A DNA stretch of 16,216 bases from Lachnospiraceae bacterium UBA3850. GTDB lineage: Bacteria > Bacillota > Clostridia > Lachnospirales > Lachnospiraceae. Below, piece after piece: positions 1-7,237 of the stretch. Made by a program: the position numbers and the translations under genes. Every line of letters begins with the position of its first letter. The first letter of the stretch is position 1. A model generated the notes under the pieces. That model worked only from the letters and a program-made list of their open reading frames with translations. It was not told where the DNA came from and made no database searches. The stretch spans positions 1 to 16,216 of the forward strand of contig DGHK01000046.1 of NCBI GenBank assembly GCA_002392655.1, in the 5' to 3' direction.

Positions 1-42
1 CCTTTCACGGCGGTAACACGGGTTCAATTCCCGTCCGGGTCA
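1..42 (+). tRNA. tRNA-Glu (UUC), 3' part only
   Basis: The window opens at the anticodon loop. The loop CTTTCAC gives anticodon UUC, followed by the GGCGG side of the anticodon stem. The T arm pairs ACGGG (18-22) with CCCGT (30-34), and 35-41 is the 3' acceptor strand with discriminator A42. No CCA is encoded. The 5' half lies before the window. It stands 28 bases upstream of the next tRNA and probably shares its transcript. Confidence 0.93.
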
Positions 43-70
43 CTATATAAAGAATGAAAGTTCTTAACTA

Positions 71-144
71 GGACGCTTAGCTCAGTTGGTTAGAGCATCC
101 GGCTCATAACCGGACGGTCCAGGGTTCGAGTCCCCGAGCGTCCA
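71..144 (+). tRNA. tRNA with CAU anticodon (elongator Met or Ile2)
   Basis: A full cloverleaf is visible. Acceptor GGACGCT (71-77) pairs with AGCGTCC (137-143), discriminator A144. The D arm contains AGCTCAGTTGGTTAGAGC, the anticodon loop is CTCATAA, and the T loop is TTCGAGT. CCA is not encoded. A CAU anticodon with this loop fits elongator tRNA-Met or the lysidine-modified tRNA-Ile2. The GGAC acceptor start and the GGCTCATAACC context recall Gram-positive Ile2 as much as Met, so identity is left open. It is not an initiator type, because the first acceptor pair is a normal G-C. Confidence 0.95.
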
Positions 145-152
145 CGTACACA

Positions 153-182
153 CAAGATTGCGAATGCAATCTTGTTTTTTTT
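153..182 (+). terminator. Rho-independent terminator of the tRNA unit
   Basis: CAAGATTGC (153-161) pairs perfectly with GCAATCTTG (166-174) around a GAAT loop and is followed at once by eight T residues. It begins 9 bases after the CAU tRNA and closes that transcript. Confidence 0.93.
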
Positions 183-252
183 GTGCTAAGATAAAGAAAG
201 TCAAAAGAGAACTGCCCTATTGACTTACATTTACTTAAAAAGGAGAAGAGAT

Positions 253-1956
253 ATGAAGAGAAGGGTAAAGAACGTAATAAGTGTGGTTACGGCAATTGCT
301 ATGGTCATATGTATGGTAGGGTTTTATCCGGTAAAGGCTTCTAATGTTGAAGCTGCAGATGATTTGGTTACGCTTAATGTAAGTACAGAAGTAAATGTTA
401 TAGTAAAGGATGTTTTAATTGATAAGATCAATGAGATTCGTAAGGAATTCGAAAAGGATAATAATGAGCATCATTATGTAAAAAGTTACACCTATACTCC
501 TATCAAGTGGTCTACAGATATGGAGGAGATAGCATTTATCAGGGCGGTCGAGGGATCGTGTTATTGGGGACATACCAGACCGAATGGAAAGAGCTGTTTT
601 ACTGTTACATCCTCAACCGGAAGAAGCTCTCAGGGCGAGATTATGGCCAGTGCTTCCAATGGGCTAAGTGCAATCTACGGATGGTACTCCGAAAAGGAAG
701 ATTTCTATAAAATGATGGACTATGAGAATGGTGTAAGTGATGATGACTCATACGGAGAAACAGGTCACTATGCCCAGCTTATTTTCAGTAATTATATAGG
801 TATAGCAACATATGGTGTTACTGTAGGAGAAACTGACAGCAAGCCAGGTTATTCAGATAAACAGGTATGTGAAAGTGGAAATATAGGAGCCAAGGTTGAA
901 ATAAAAAAATCAAACGTGAATGCGTTCCTTATGCCTGCTGATGGACATAGTTATTCAACATCAACTAAGGAATTCAAGATGGCGAAGGGACAGAGCCTGC
1001 CTTTTAAGGCTATATTATTTGGCGGATGGTCAACTGTTACACTTGAAGGAACGTGGAGTTCAGGAAACAGCAGTATAGCATCCTGTGATAAAAATGGGAA
1101 TGTTAAAGCACTTAAAAGTGGGAAGGTAGATCTCACATTTGAAGCAGGAGGCTTAACTGAGAGTACCTCTGTTCTCGTAAAGGAGATAGTTAAAGCAAAT
1201 ACTCCAAACCAGTCGAGACTGTATTATGATGAAATGTTCCAACCTGAATGGTATATACCATATTCAATAGATGTCACCTGGGATGATGGAGAGGTTACTA
1301 AGCAAAGTGTTGAGTGGGATACAAAAAGTTATACAGTTAACGATCTGGATGACAATAGTATATTAAGAATAAATGGCAAGCTTATGGATTATCCTGAGTA
1401 CCAGGTAACTGCCACTTATCTGGTTATTGATCGTTCAGGCAATCCTTATAAGAATGGTGCTTCGGACAAAGGCGGATCAGGAGATTCCGGCAGTGGTTCT
1501 TCAGATAAGGGAGGATCCTCCGGTTCCGGAAAGGGAGAATGGAGGGATGGTAAATACTATAATCCTGACGGTTCTCAGACTTATGGTGGAATCCTTTCAT
1601 GGAAAGCTAATGCTAACGGCTGGTGGGTTGAAGATTCACTCGGATGGTATCCGGTTTCAAGCTGGCAGATAATCGATGGAAAATGGTACTATTTTAATTC
1701 AAGCGGATATATGGCTGCAAATGAATGGGTTGATGGCTGTTGGTTAAGCAGCAGTGGAGCTTGGGAGTATGATGGAATTGGTTCATGGAAATCGGATAGT
1801 TACGGATGGTGGTTCGAGGATACTTCCGGCTGGTGGGCAGCAAGCTGCTGGCAGAAAATAGACGGCTACTGGTATTATTTCGATGGAAGCGGATATATGG
1901 TAACAAATACATATATAGATGGATACTGGATCGGATCAGATGGAGTTTGTTGGTGA
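253..1956 (+). CDS. Secreted CAP-domain protein with Ig-like domain and C-terminal wall-binding-like repeats
   Basis: 567 residues from ATG 253, chosen because AAAGGAGAAGAG precedes it; an in-frame ATG at 220 lacks a ribosome site and would spoil the signal peptide. Residues 1-35 are a signal peptide (basic start, VISVVTAIAMVICMVGF core, cleavage near VKA or VEA). Residues about 53-190 are a CAP/SCP domain with family hallmarks GHTRP (H107), GE (E129) and GHY (H172). Residues about 240-310 resemble a bacterial Ig-like (BIG2) domain. A Ser/Gly linker (401-427) leads to two copies of a Trp/Tyr module (429-500, 505-567) with SWK, GWW.ED, GW, IDGKWYYF and GYM motifs, like choline-binding-type repeats. 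I infer a protein exported and held on the cell wall; the CAP domain's substrate is unknown. The module recurs in the gene at 5658-6848. No clear promoter or terminator was found. Confidence 0.93.
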   Translation: MKRRVKNVISVVTAIAMVICMVGFYPVKASNVEAADDLVTLNVSTEVNVIVKDVLIDKINEIRKEFEKDNNEHHYVKSYTYTPIKWSTDMEEIAFIRAVEGSCYWGHTRPNGKSCFTVTSSTGRSSQGEIMASASNGLSAIYGWYSEKEDFYKMMDYENGVSDDDSYGETGHYAQLIFSNYIGIATYGVTVGETDSKPGYSDKQVCESGNIGAKVEIKKSNVNAFLMPADGHSYSTSTKEFKMAKGQSLPFKAILFGGWSTVTLEGTWSSGNSSIASCDKNGNVKALKSGKVDLTFEAGGLTESTSVLVKEIVKANTPNQSRLYYDEMFQPEWYIPYSIDVTWDDGEVTKQSVEWDTKSYTVNDLDDNSILRINGKLMDYPEYQVTATYLVIDRSGNPYKNGASDKGGSGDSGSGSSDKGGSSGSGKGEWRDGKYYNPDGSQTYGGILSWKANANGWWVEDSLGWYPVSSWQIIDGKWYYFNSSGYMAANEWVDGCWLSSSGAWEYDGIGSWKSDSYGWWFEDTSGWWAASCWQKIDGYWYYFDGSGYMVTNTYIDGYWIGSDGVCW

Positions 1957-1988
1957 TGAGATAAATTAAGTGTAATATGAGTCAAACA

Positions 1989-2016
1989 TGGACAGATTTA
2001 TGATTAGTAGGATAAT
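1989..2016 (+). promoter_or_regulatory. Candidate sigma-A promoter for the alkyltransferase unit
   Basis: TGGACA (1989-1994) and GATAAT (2011-2016) each match consensus at five of six positions with a 16-base spacer. The start codon is 28 bases downstream of the -10. An 8-bp inverted repeat TATGAGTC (1976-1983) / GACTCATA (2026-2033) brackets it, and its right arm touches the ribosome site AGGAG. Confidence 0.5.
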
Positions 2017-2043
2017 AGTCCCATCGACTCATAGGAGAAGTGT

Positions 2044-2676
2044 ATGAAAACAAGAGAAGAGGCAATTGAATATGGGCTGAGTTTTCCAGATACATATAAG
2101 GATATCCCATTTCATGATGATAACTGGGTTCTGATCAGGGTTAAGGGAAGCAAGAAGGCTTTTCTGTGGACTTATGAGAGAGATGGGTTTATCAATCTGA
2201 ATGTGAAGGTAAATCCGGAAACCAGGGATTTCTGGCGGATGCACTATGATTCGGTAATTCCTGCTTATCATCAGAATAAGGAGCATTGGAGCACTATTAT
2301 ACTTGATGGTTCTGTTCCGGATGATGCAGTTAGGGTTATGATTGATGAAAGCTATGATATGGTTACGGACAGTCCGACTAAAAGGATATATGAGGCCGTG
2401 AAGCAGATTCCGAAGGGAAAGGTTGCAACCTATGGAAAGGTGGCTGAAATGGCAGGTAATCCCAAAATGTCTCGTGCAGTCGGAAATGCACTTCACAAGA
2501 ATCCTGATCCGGAGCATATTCCCTGTCATAGGGTTTTGAATTCAAAGGGTGAACTAGCGGATGAATTTGTATTTGGCGGAAAAGATGTTCAGGCTGAGCG
2601 ACTCATAGCAGAGGGTGTCGAAGTAGTAGATGGTAAAGTTGATTTGAATAAGTATGGTCTTAAGGAACAGATATGA
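2044..2676 (+). CDS. MmcQ/YjbR-like domain fused to O6-alkylguanine-DNA alkyltransferase domain
   Basis: 210 residues; ATG 2044 follows AGGAGAAG. Residues 1-105 resemble MmcQ/YjbR proteins (start MKTREEAIEYGLSFPDTYKD, then a W....K.F..... strand pattern). Residues about 110-195 are the DNA-binding/catalytic domain of methylated-DNA-protein cysteine methyltransferases: IPKGKVATYGKVAEMAG helix-turn-helix, SRAVGNALH with the arginine finger, and the acceptor motif IPCHRV with Cys161. Because Cys161 is present this should be a real suicide alkyltransferase, not an alkyltransferase-like protein lacking the cysteine. It would remove alkyl groups from O6-guanine in the cytosol. The usual Ada/Ogt N-terminal domain is replaced by the MmcQ-like one. 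The stop overlaps the next start (ATGA), so the two genes are translationally coupled. Confidence 0.92.
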   Translation: MKTREEAIEYGLSFPDTYKDIPFHDDNWVLIRVKGSKKAFLWTYERDGFINLNVKVNPETRDFWRMHYDSVIPAYHQNKEHWSTIILDGSVPDDAVRVMIDESYDMVTDSPTKRIYEAVKQIPKGKVATYGKVAEMAGNPKMSRAVGNALHKNPDPEHIPCHRVLNSKGELADEFVFGGKDVQAERLIAEGVEVVDGKVDLNKYGLKEQI

Positions 2677-3410
2677 GTAATGAGATTAATGAAAAGGAAA
2701 CTAAACCTCTTGGAGCCAGACTTGGAGAAGCGTTCTTTTGTGTGATCTATCTGGTTTTTATGGTAATAGTTGTAGCTCATATGGCTGGTAAGACCAAAGG
2801 CATGACCCCTATGCTGGGTGAGACCCCAGACTATTACAGATATGCATTTGGCTTTTTAATGGGAGCCTTGCTTGTGGGCGGAGATGCATTTCACCTGATT
2901 CCAAGAATTATTATAGATATTCGTGGAAGCATGTGGAAGGAAAATGTATTCTTAGGGGCAGGAAGCCTGATTTCTTCTATTACTATGACTCTTTTCTACA
3001 ATATCCTTATCGCCATGGGAGATTCCATGGAATATAGCCCGGATGAGTATAACTACGGAATAGAGAAGGCGATACTTGTTCTTACATTAATTCGCATCAT
3101 ACTGCTTCTTTTCCCACAGAATAAGTGGTATACAAAAGAACCTTCAAGAAAATGGGCTATCATCAGAAACGTACCATTTATTATGATTGGTGTTCTGGTA
3201 GTATTCGGTCTTTTAAATGTAATGAATCACTCTATCCATTATCCATCGTCATTTTATCTGACAATCATCATACTTGTCATCCTAAGCTTTGCATTTTATC
3301 TTCCGGTTGCCATACTGGGAAAAGAAAAACCAAAGCTTGGAATGCTGATGATTCCCAAAACTATCTGTTATATGATAATGATGGGTGTGATAGCATACGG
3401 TAATTATTAA
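2673..3410 (+). CDS. Seven-TM membrane protein of unknown function
   Basis: 245 residues; ATG 2673 overlaps the upstream stop as ATGA, which implies translational coupling. The protein starts with a charged cytosolic stretch, then has about seven hydrophobic segments near residues 17-38, 53-75, 87-108, 126-143, 160-181, 190-213 and 222-243. GDAFHLIPRI in the second segment is distinctive, but I do not recognise a named family. No catalytic motif, solute-binding site or export signal stands out. The coupling suggests co-expression with the DNA alkyltransferase rather than a proven shared task. It ends seven bases before a strong bidirectional terminator. Confidence 0.88.
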   Translation: MSNEINEKETKPLGARLGEAFFCVIYLVFMVIVVAHMAGKTKGMTPMLGETPDYYRYAFGFLMGALLVGGDAFHLIPRIIIDIRGSMWKENVFLGAGSLISSITMTLFYNILIAMGDSMEYSPDEYNYGIEKAILVLTLIRIILLLFPQNKWYTKEPSRKWAIIRNVPFIMIGVLVVFGLLNVMNHSIHYPSSFYLTIIILVILSFAFYLPVAILGKEKPKLGMLMIPKTICYMIMMGVIAYGNY

Positions 3411-3416
3411 AAGAAA

Positions 3417-3445
3417 AGTCAGAGGTTATGCCTCTGACTCTTTTT
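3417..3445. terminator. Bidirectional terminator between convergent genes
   Basis: AGTCAGAGG (3417-3425) pairs with CCTCTGACT (3431-3439) around TTATG. On the plus strand it is followed by CTTTTT; on the minus strand by TTTCTTTT. The last codons and the stop of the minus-strand symporter gene lie inside the hairpin, so one structure serves both transcripts. Confidence 0.9.
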
Positions 3446-5018
3446 CAATCATATTAGATTTCCATGCAGACATAAGCAGCTCCTGCTGAAGACAGAATCC
3501 ATTCATGGCAGGAAGCAGATAGCCTACGGTAGATGCAACGATAACTGCAAGTGGCATAGTTGAAAGATCTGTTCCGCAGGCTGAAAACAGTATCGGCATA
3601 ACCGCGAAAGCAGAACCCGGAATAGGTGGTGCTGCTATAGCTACTACCATGGCAACAAAAGCTATGTTTATAACTGTGCCTATGCTTACGGGTCCGTTAT
3701 TCATAACATTTAAAACCCAGGCCATAGAGCCCAGCATTATGGCTCCATTTGGCATATAGATAACTATTCCGAAGGGTAATCCGAAATCAACCATTTTAGG
3801 GTTGATATGATATTTTTCTTTGCAGCACTTTATACTTTCCGGCAATGCAGATACCTGCGAGCTTGTTGTGAGATTGATGATAAGTGACGGTATCTGAGGG
3901 GATAATATATCCTTAAATGGAAGCTTTGTGACTACTTTGGTTCTGATGCATGTGATGAGTATCACAAGTGCTGCTCCCACCAATGATATGATCAGGATCA
4001 TGGACACTTTGTATATGCTCTTCAGTCGGTCACTGAGGATCAGATCGCTGATGCCGAGATAGACAAAAAGTGGCATAAGCTTACATATAGTAAGCATCAT
4101 TTTATTTACAAGATCTCCCAATTCCGAAATAAAGGTTCGAACGTGTGAAACCTTTTCTCCGAGTATCAGCATGATGACGCCCACAAAGATACTGAGTACG
4201 ATAACCTGAAGGTCGTTATCTGTCACAAATGGTTCAACCAGATTGTTCGGAATCATGTCCAACACCAGCGCCAGAAGATCAGAGAATACATTTTTACCTG
4301 TGGAATTTGCACTGGCGGAAACAAGTCCCATAGTTGAGCCGATTCCCACCATGATAAACATGGCCATGATATATGTGAGCATCATTCGGCGAAGCAGTCT
4401 GGTTCCCACTTTTCCAAAAGAGACGACATCATCAAGACCGTTGATACCATTTATCACGGCGCAGAAAACCAGCGGAGTTGCTATGGCTCCGAAGATAAAA
4501 GTCATCTTTTGGAACAATTCAGAAATAGCAGGATGTATGTATCCTGAACTTATACTATCGGGAAGTACCGATAAAAGAAGTTTTGTCAGGATTGCCAAAA
4601 TGACTGCTATACCGAGTCTTATCAGCAGAGTGTTTTTCCTTGGTGGAAGATTGATCGGAAATGTAACTACATTTAATCTTCTGCGGGATTTGTATGTATA
4701 ACGGGGCTTAAGATCGAACTTCTCCAGCAGGTCATATGACAGATCCAATTCATCAATATTAAGAGGATTAGAATGGTCGCCGCGTTGTGAGATAACAAAT
4801 CTAAGCAAGTGTCCGTTTTTATAACATTTTATATTACATTCCTCATCGGTACCGTACTTTTCTCTGAAACGAAGAAGAGTTTCTTCCAATCCAAGACGTA
4901 CAGTATGTGAAGGCTTTTGTTTTCCTTTAAGTGCCTGAGTATAAAGTGTTTCGGCCTCTGCTGACCACTCGTCAATTGTCTGACTTGTCAGGTGGCCTTT
5001 TTCATTCATGATGATCAT
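3426..5018 (-). CDS. Dicarboxylate/amino acid:cation symporter (SDF family) with HATPase-like N-terminal domain
   Basis: 530 residues. ATG 5018 is preceded on its strand by CGGGGGTG, 6 bases away; ATG 5009 is an alternative. From about residue 130 it is a sodium:dicarboxylate symporter-type transporter: eight or so hydrophobic helices, the hairpin-1 serine motif TTSSQVSALP (385-393), a degenerate TM7 NMxGTA-like motif YMPNGAIM, and hairpin 2 PPIPGSAFAV. It should import a dicarboxylate or acidic/neutral amino acid with cations. About 125 soluble residues precede the first helix. They contain RLGLEETLLRFREKYG, which resembles the N-box of GHKL/RsbW-type ATPases, and RGDHSNPLN like a partial G1 box; the G2 part is missing. 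Family members are usually near 400-430 residues, so this extension is unusual. The substrate cannot be read from sequence. Confidence 0.9.
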   Translation of the reverse strand: MIIMNEKGHLTSQTIDEWSAEAETLYTQALKGKQKPSHTVRLGLEETLLRFREKYGTDEECNIKCYKNGHLLRFVISQRGDHSNPLNIDELDLSYDLLEKFDLKPRYTYKSRRRLNVVTFPINLPPRKNTLLIRLGIAVILAILTKLLLSVLPDSISSGYIHPAISELFQKMTFIFGAIATPLVFCAVINGINGLDDVVSFGKVGTRLLRRMMLTYIMAMFIMVGIGSTMGLVSASANSTGKNVFSDLLALVLDMIPNNLVEPFVTDNDLQVIVLSIFVGVIMLILGEKVSHVRTFISELGDLVNKMMLTICKLMPLFVYLGISDLILSDRLKSIYKVSMILIISLVGAALVILITCIRTKVVTKLPFKDILSPQIPSLIINLTTSSQVSALPESIKCCKEKYHINPKMVDFGLPFGIVIYMPNGAIMLGSMAWVLNVMNNGPVSIGTVINIAFVAMVVAIAAPPIPGSAFAVMPILFSACGTDLSTMPLAVIVASTVGYLLPAMNGFCLQQELLMSAWKSNMIEKESEA

Positions 5019-5097
5019 AGCAACACCCCCGAGAGTTCATTATTTAGAGTCGATTTTTGCCAGAGTATATAACGCTTTGACAGAATGCTCATCAATC

Positions 5098-5126
5098 ATT
5101 ATAGCACACCAGGCGGATATTAGTTA
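5098..5126 (-). promoter_or_regulatory. Candidate extended -10 promoter for the symporter gene
   Basis: On the minus strand a perfect TATAAT (5103-5098) is preceded by TGC, an extended -10. The -35 position 17 bases away reads TAACTA and is weak. The implied leader is about 75 bases. Confidence 0.5.
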
Positions 5127-5198
5127 TATTTATAAGTATGGAAAACAGTAGAAAACTAACATAAAGAATAAAAAAATCGAGAAAAACAAAGAAAAAGC

Positions 5199-5227
5199 TT
5201 GCATTTTAAAGAACAGTTGTATATAAT
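5199..5227 (+). promoter_or_regulatory. Promoter of tRNA-Gln
   Basis: TTGCAT (5199-5204), a 17-base spacer and a perfect TATAAT (5222-5227). The tRNA starts 33 bases after the -10, which leaves a short 5' leader for RNase P to remove. Confidence 0.75.
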
Positions 5228-5259
5228 ACATCTTGCGCTGTAAAAAGCGAAAAGAATAT

Positions 5260-5331
5260 TGGGGTATCGCCAAATGGTAAGGCAACGGACTCTGACTCCG
5301 TCATTTCTAGGTTCGAATCCTAGTACCCCAG
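5260..5331 (+). tRNA. tRNA-Gln (CUG)
   Basis: Acceptor TGGGGTA (5260-5266) pairs with TACCCCA (5324-5330) and the discriminator is G5331; a first U-A pair with G discriminator is typical of tRNA-Gln. The anticodon stem ACGGA/TCCGT holds the loop CTCTGAC, giving anticodon CUG. T arm CTAGG/CCTAG with loop TTCGAAT. CCA is not encoded. The CUG isoacceptor reads CAG only; the usual UUG partner is not in this window. Confidence 0.95.
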
Positions 5332-5335
5332 TCAG

Positions 5336-5366
5336 GGACATCGATAAGTAAGTCGATGTCCTTTTT
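5336..5366 (+). terminator. Terminator of tRNA-Gln
   Basis: GGACATCGA (5336-5344) pairs with TCGATGTCC (5353-5361) around an 8-base loop, followed by TTTTT. It starts 5 bases after the tRNA. Confidence 0.93.
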
Positions 5367-5657
5367 CTTTTATAAGCCCTAGAATAAAGGGTTTCAAGGG
5401 AATATGGATATCAACTCTATTAGAAAATTGGATCATTTCTTCATCGAACAATCAGCAAGTATTTACTGAAATTTACGGCTTTGGCTGCATAAAAATAGCG
5501 TAGCAGCCATAAAACTGCTACGCTTAAAAAGTCTAACTTTTTGGGGTCACCTCAATGCGATTCCGATTCTAAATGTTTTTTTCATTAATAAAAACCTCCT
5601 CTTATGATTTTGACATTCATAAAATATCATATTACTAAAAATATTATCACATGTATT
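5367..5657. other. Intergenic region without a gene
   Basis: Between the tRNA-Gln terminator and the minus-strand secreted-protein gene. It holds the likely terminator of that gene (5488-5523), a small palindrome AAAAAGT-CTA-ACTTTTT (5526-5542), and a stretch near 5375-5402 with repeated CCCT/AGGG and CAAGGG motifs. I saw no copy of the tRNA 3' end that would mark an integration site and no convincing coding frame. Confidence 0.5.
5488..5523 (-). terminator. Likely terminator of the minus-strand secreted-protein gene
   Basis: GCGTAGCAG (5498-5506) pairs perfectly with CTGCTACGC (5515-5523) across an 8-base loop. Read on the minus strand it is followed by TATTTTTATG, an interrupted U-tract. 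It lies about 135 bases beyond that gene's stop, so some doubt remains. Confidence 0.6.
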
Positions 5658-6848
5658 TTATTCCCAATAACCACTGGCTCCGAACCAGTACCTGACGCCG
5701 TCAATCCATACATACTGACTGCACGGATACCAGCCGTTATCCTCATACCACCAGCCTTTGCTGTCGCTACACCAATGACCACCGGTATAGTTTGGATTCA
5801 TACTTCCGTCTGCATTCAACCAACAACCATCTCGGTATTCACTATAATCCATGTATCCGTCCGCACAGAAATAGTACCACTTTCCATCTATCTTCTGCCA
5901 CTGACTTTGTGGGTACCAACCCGAGGTGTCCTCTACCCACCATCCGGAAGCATTACTTTTCCAGGAAAGTGTACCCTTATATGTCTGAGAACCATCTGCA
6001 TTGTACCACTTACCATTTATCCATTCACTGGAGTACTTCTTTTTCGGTGTTGGTGTAGGCGTTGGAGTCGGTGTCGGATCTGGCTGTTTAGGTTTATCCA
6101 CTTTACAAGTAATCTTATATTTATATTTCCCGTCATAACCACTAAAACAAACGTAATACTTCTTATTTGACGGTATTTTTAATTTTAAAGTATCTTCATA
6201 TGGTGGATCTATTTTCGACTTACCATCCACTATATTTTCTTCCGCATCATATATATAATATGAAAAACCATATGAATCAATATCTTTAATATAAAACTCA
6301 AGCTCTGTAGTATAATCCGGTGTATTGAACGTTATCCAATCTTGATCTTTATTATAACTATTTAAATCGTTAGGTCTTAAATATTCAGTTACTACAGTAT
6401 CAAATTTATATGGAGTAGCATTTTCCTTTTCATCAGCTATATCCGGCTCAGGAGTAAGACTAAAATCCATATCAATATATCGATCCGAATAATCAGTATC
6501 AATTACTAAACGTAGATAATATGTAGTATTTTCCTTTAAATACCCAACCCACTCTTCATTATTATCATATGCCCAGTATTCTTCCAGTTCAGCTCCATCT
6601 TCATCATAAAAGTAGCTCTTAACAACATCTTTTGATCTATTAGTAGTTACATACCGATAGTCTGCACAGTAATCTGTAGTCGTAAACTTATACCATTCTT
6701 CCTTCTCGTGCATTGAAACATAAGTCTTACCCAACTCAATAGGCTTAGCAGAATAATCAATATCAATAGCATATACAGGTAGCTTAATACATAACAATGA
6801 AGCGATTAACAAAAATGATAGTATCAACGCTGTTATCTTTTTTTTCAT
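5658..6848 (-). CDS. Secreted PPC-like protein with proline-threonine linker and C-terminal wall-binding-like repeats
   Basis: 396 residues from ATG 6848, preceded on its strand by AAGGGGGGGAGAG at good spacing; an upstream in-frame ATG (6899) lacks a ribosome site and would bury the signal peptide. Residues 1-27 are a signal peptide ending VYA. Residues about 33-250 form two beta-rich repeats resembling bacterial pre-peptidase C-terminal (PPC) domains (EWYKFTT, YYLRLV; DWITFNT, YYVCFSG). A (PT)n linker (258-268) leads to the Trp/Tyr module (275-396): two units with SWKS, GWWVED, GWYP, IDGKWYYF and DGCWL. This tail matches that of the CAP protein at 253-1956, so I infer both are displayed on the wall by the same attachment. 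No catalytic domain is visible; it may be an adhesin or carbohydrate-binding protein. Confidence 0.92.
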   Translation of the reverse strand: MKKKITALILSFLLIASLLCIKLPVYAIDIDYSAKPIELGKTYVSMHEKEEWYKFTTTDYCADYRYVTTNRSKDVVKSYFYDEDGAELEEYWAYDNNEEWVGYLKENTTYYLRLVIDTDYSDRYIDMDFSLTPEPDIADEKENATPYKFDTVVTEYLRPNDLNSYNKDQDWITFNTPDYTTELEFYIKDIDSYGFSYYIYDAEENIVDGKSKIDPPYEDTLKLKIPSNKKYYVCFSGYDGKYKYKITCKVDKPKQPDPTPTPTPTPTPKKKYSSEWINGKWYNADGSQTYKGTLSWKSNASGWWVEDTSGWYPQSQWQKIDGKWYYFCADGYMDYSEYRDGCWLNADGSMNPNYTGGHWCSDSKGWWYEDNGWYPCSQYVWIDGVRYWFGASGYWE

Positions 6849-6911
6849 GTTATCTCTCCCCCCCTTATTTTTTGAGTGCATTTTAGTTCCCCAGTGCAAC
6901 TAACTATCTCG

Positions 6912-6941
6912 ATTTTATCATCGATTTTCCTTTCCCGTCAA
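6912..6941 (-). promoter_or_regulatory. Candidate promoter of the minus-strand secreted-protein gene
   Basis: On the minus strand TTGACG (6941-6936), an 18-base spacer and TAAAAT (6917-6912). Each hexamer matches consensus at five of six positions. The leader before ATG 6848 is about 60 bases. Confidence 0.55.
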
Positions 6942-7039
6942 GCTAACCTGCTATATATTTGAAACTTCGGGCAAATTATAAAATTGTCTTTTCGCTCTAA
7001 AAGTGTTTTGGAAATACTCAAAACTTAAGAGTTAAGATT

Positions 7040-7135
7040 AGAGAACAATCAGGTGGTCACGGAGTACCAGAAGATAAAGTAAGGACGAGATATTATAGAG
7101 CATTGGATTTGATTCCAGAATTGATGGTTGATTTT
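7040..7135 (+). pseudogene. Remnant of a zeta-toxin-like ATPase/kinase gene
   Basis: The frame after the TAG at 7037-7039 encodes GGHGVPEDKVRTRYYRALDL followed by IPELMVDFH, then runs into a T-rich tail and a stop. GGHxVPEDxIRxRYxRsL is the conserved C-terminal motif of the zeta-toxin-like predicted ATPase/kinase family (COG4185 type). The Walker A half and a start codon are absent, so this is a roughly 30-codon leftover and not a gene. No antitoxin remnant is visible beside it. Confidence 0.72.
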
Positions 7136-7237
7136 CATCTTTTTTATTTTTTTTAAAAAAGTGATAGGTTTTTGATTTTACGTGCGTAGTATAGTGTGTA
7201 AGGAAAAAACACTAAAAAATCTTAGGAGGAAAAAGAA

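Larger units (their letters stand above)
6849..7237. other. Divergent intergenic region
   Basis: Between two divergently transcribed genes. It holds the minus-strand promoter (6912-6941), a zeta-toxin-like remnant (7040-7135), an AT-rich T/A run (7139-7160) and the leader of the small secreted protein, with its ribosome site AGGAGG at 7224-7229. TTGATT (7172) and TATAGT (7190) are present but wrongly spaced, so I name no plus-strand promoter. Confidence 0.5.

Noticed and set aside
2029..2529. 166-codon open frame on the minus strand opposite the alkyltransferase gene
   Set aside because: Antisense to a gene with clear family motifs; it has no domain signal and no ribosome site.
4243..4701. 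152-codon plus-strand open frame opposite the symporter gene
   Set aside because: Shadow of the symporter coding sequence, without start signals or family motifs.
5077..5105. TTGACA-17-TATAGC on the plus strand
   Set aside because: The -35 is perfect but the -10 is poor, and the tRNA has a better promoter at 5199-5227. It lies in the leader of the minus-strand symporter gene and may be chance.
5370..5405. Possible prophage or ICE attachment site next to tRNA-Gln
   Set aside because: No duplicated tRNA 3' end and no integrase gene in the window.
5405..5470. 21-codon open frame after tRNA-Gln
   Set aside because: The AAGGG is too close to the ATG and the peptide has no recognisable feature.
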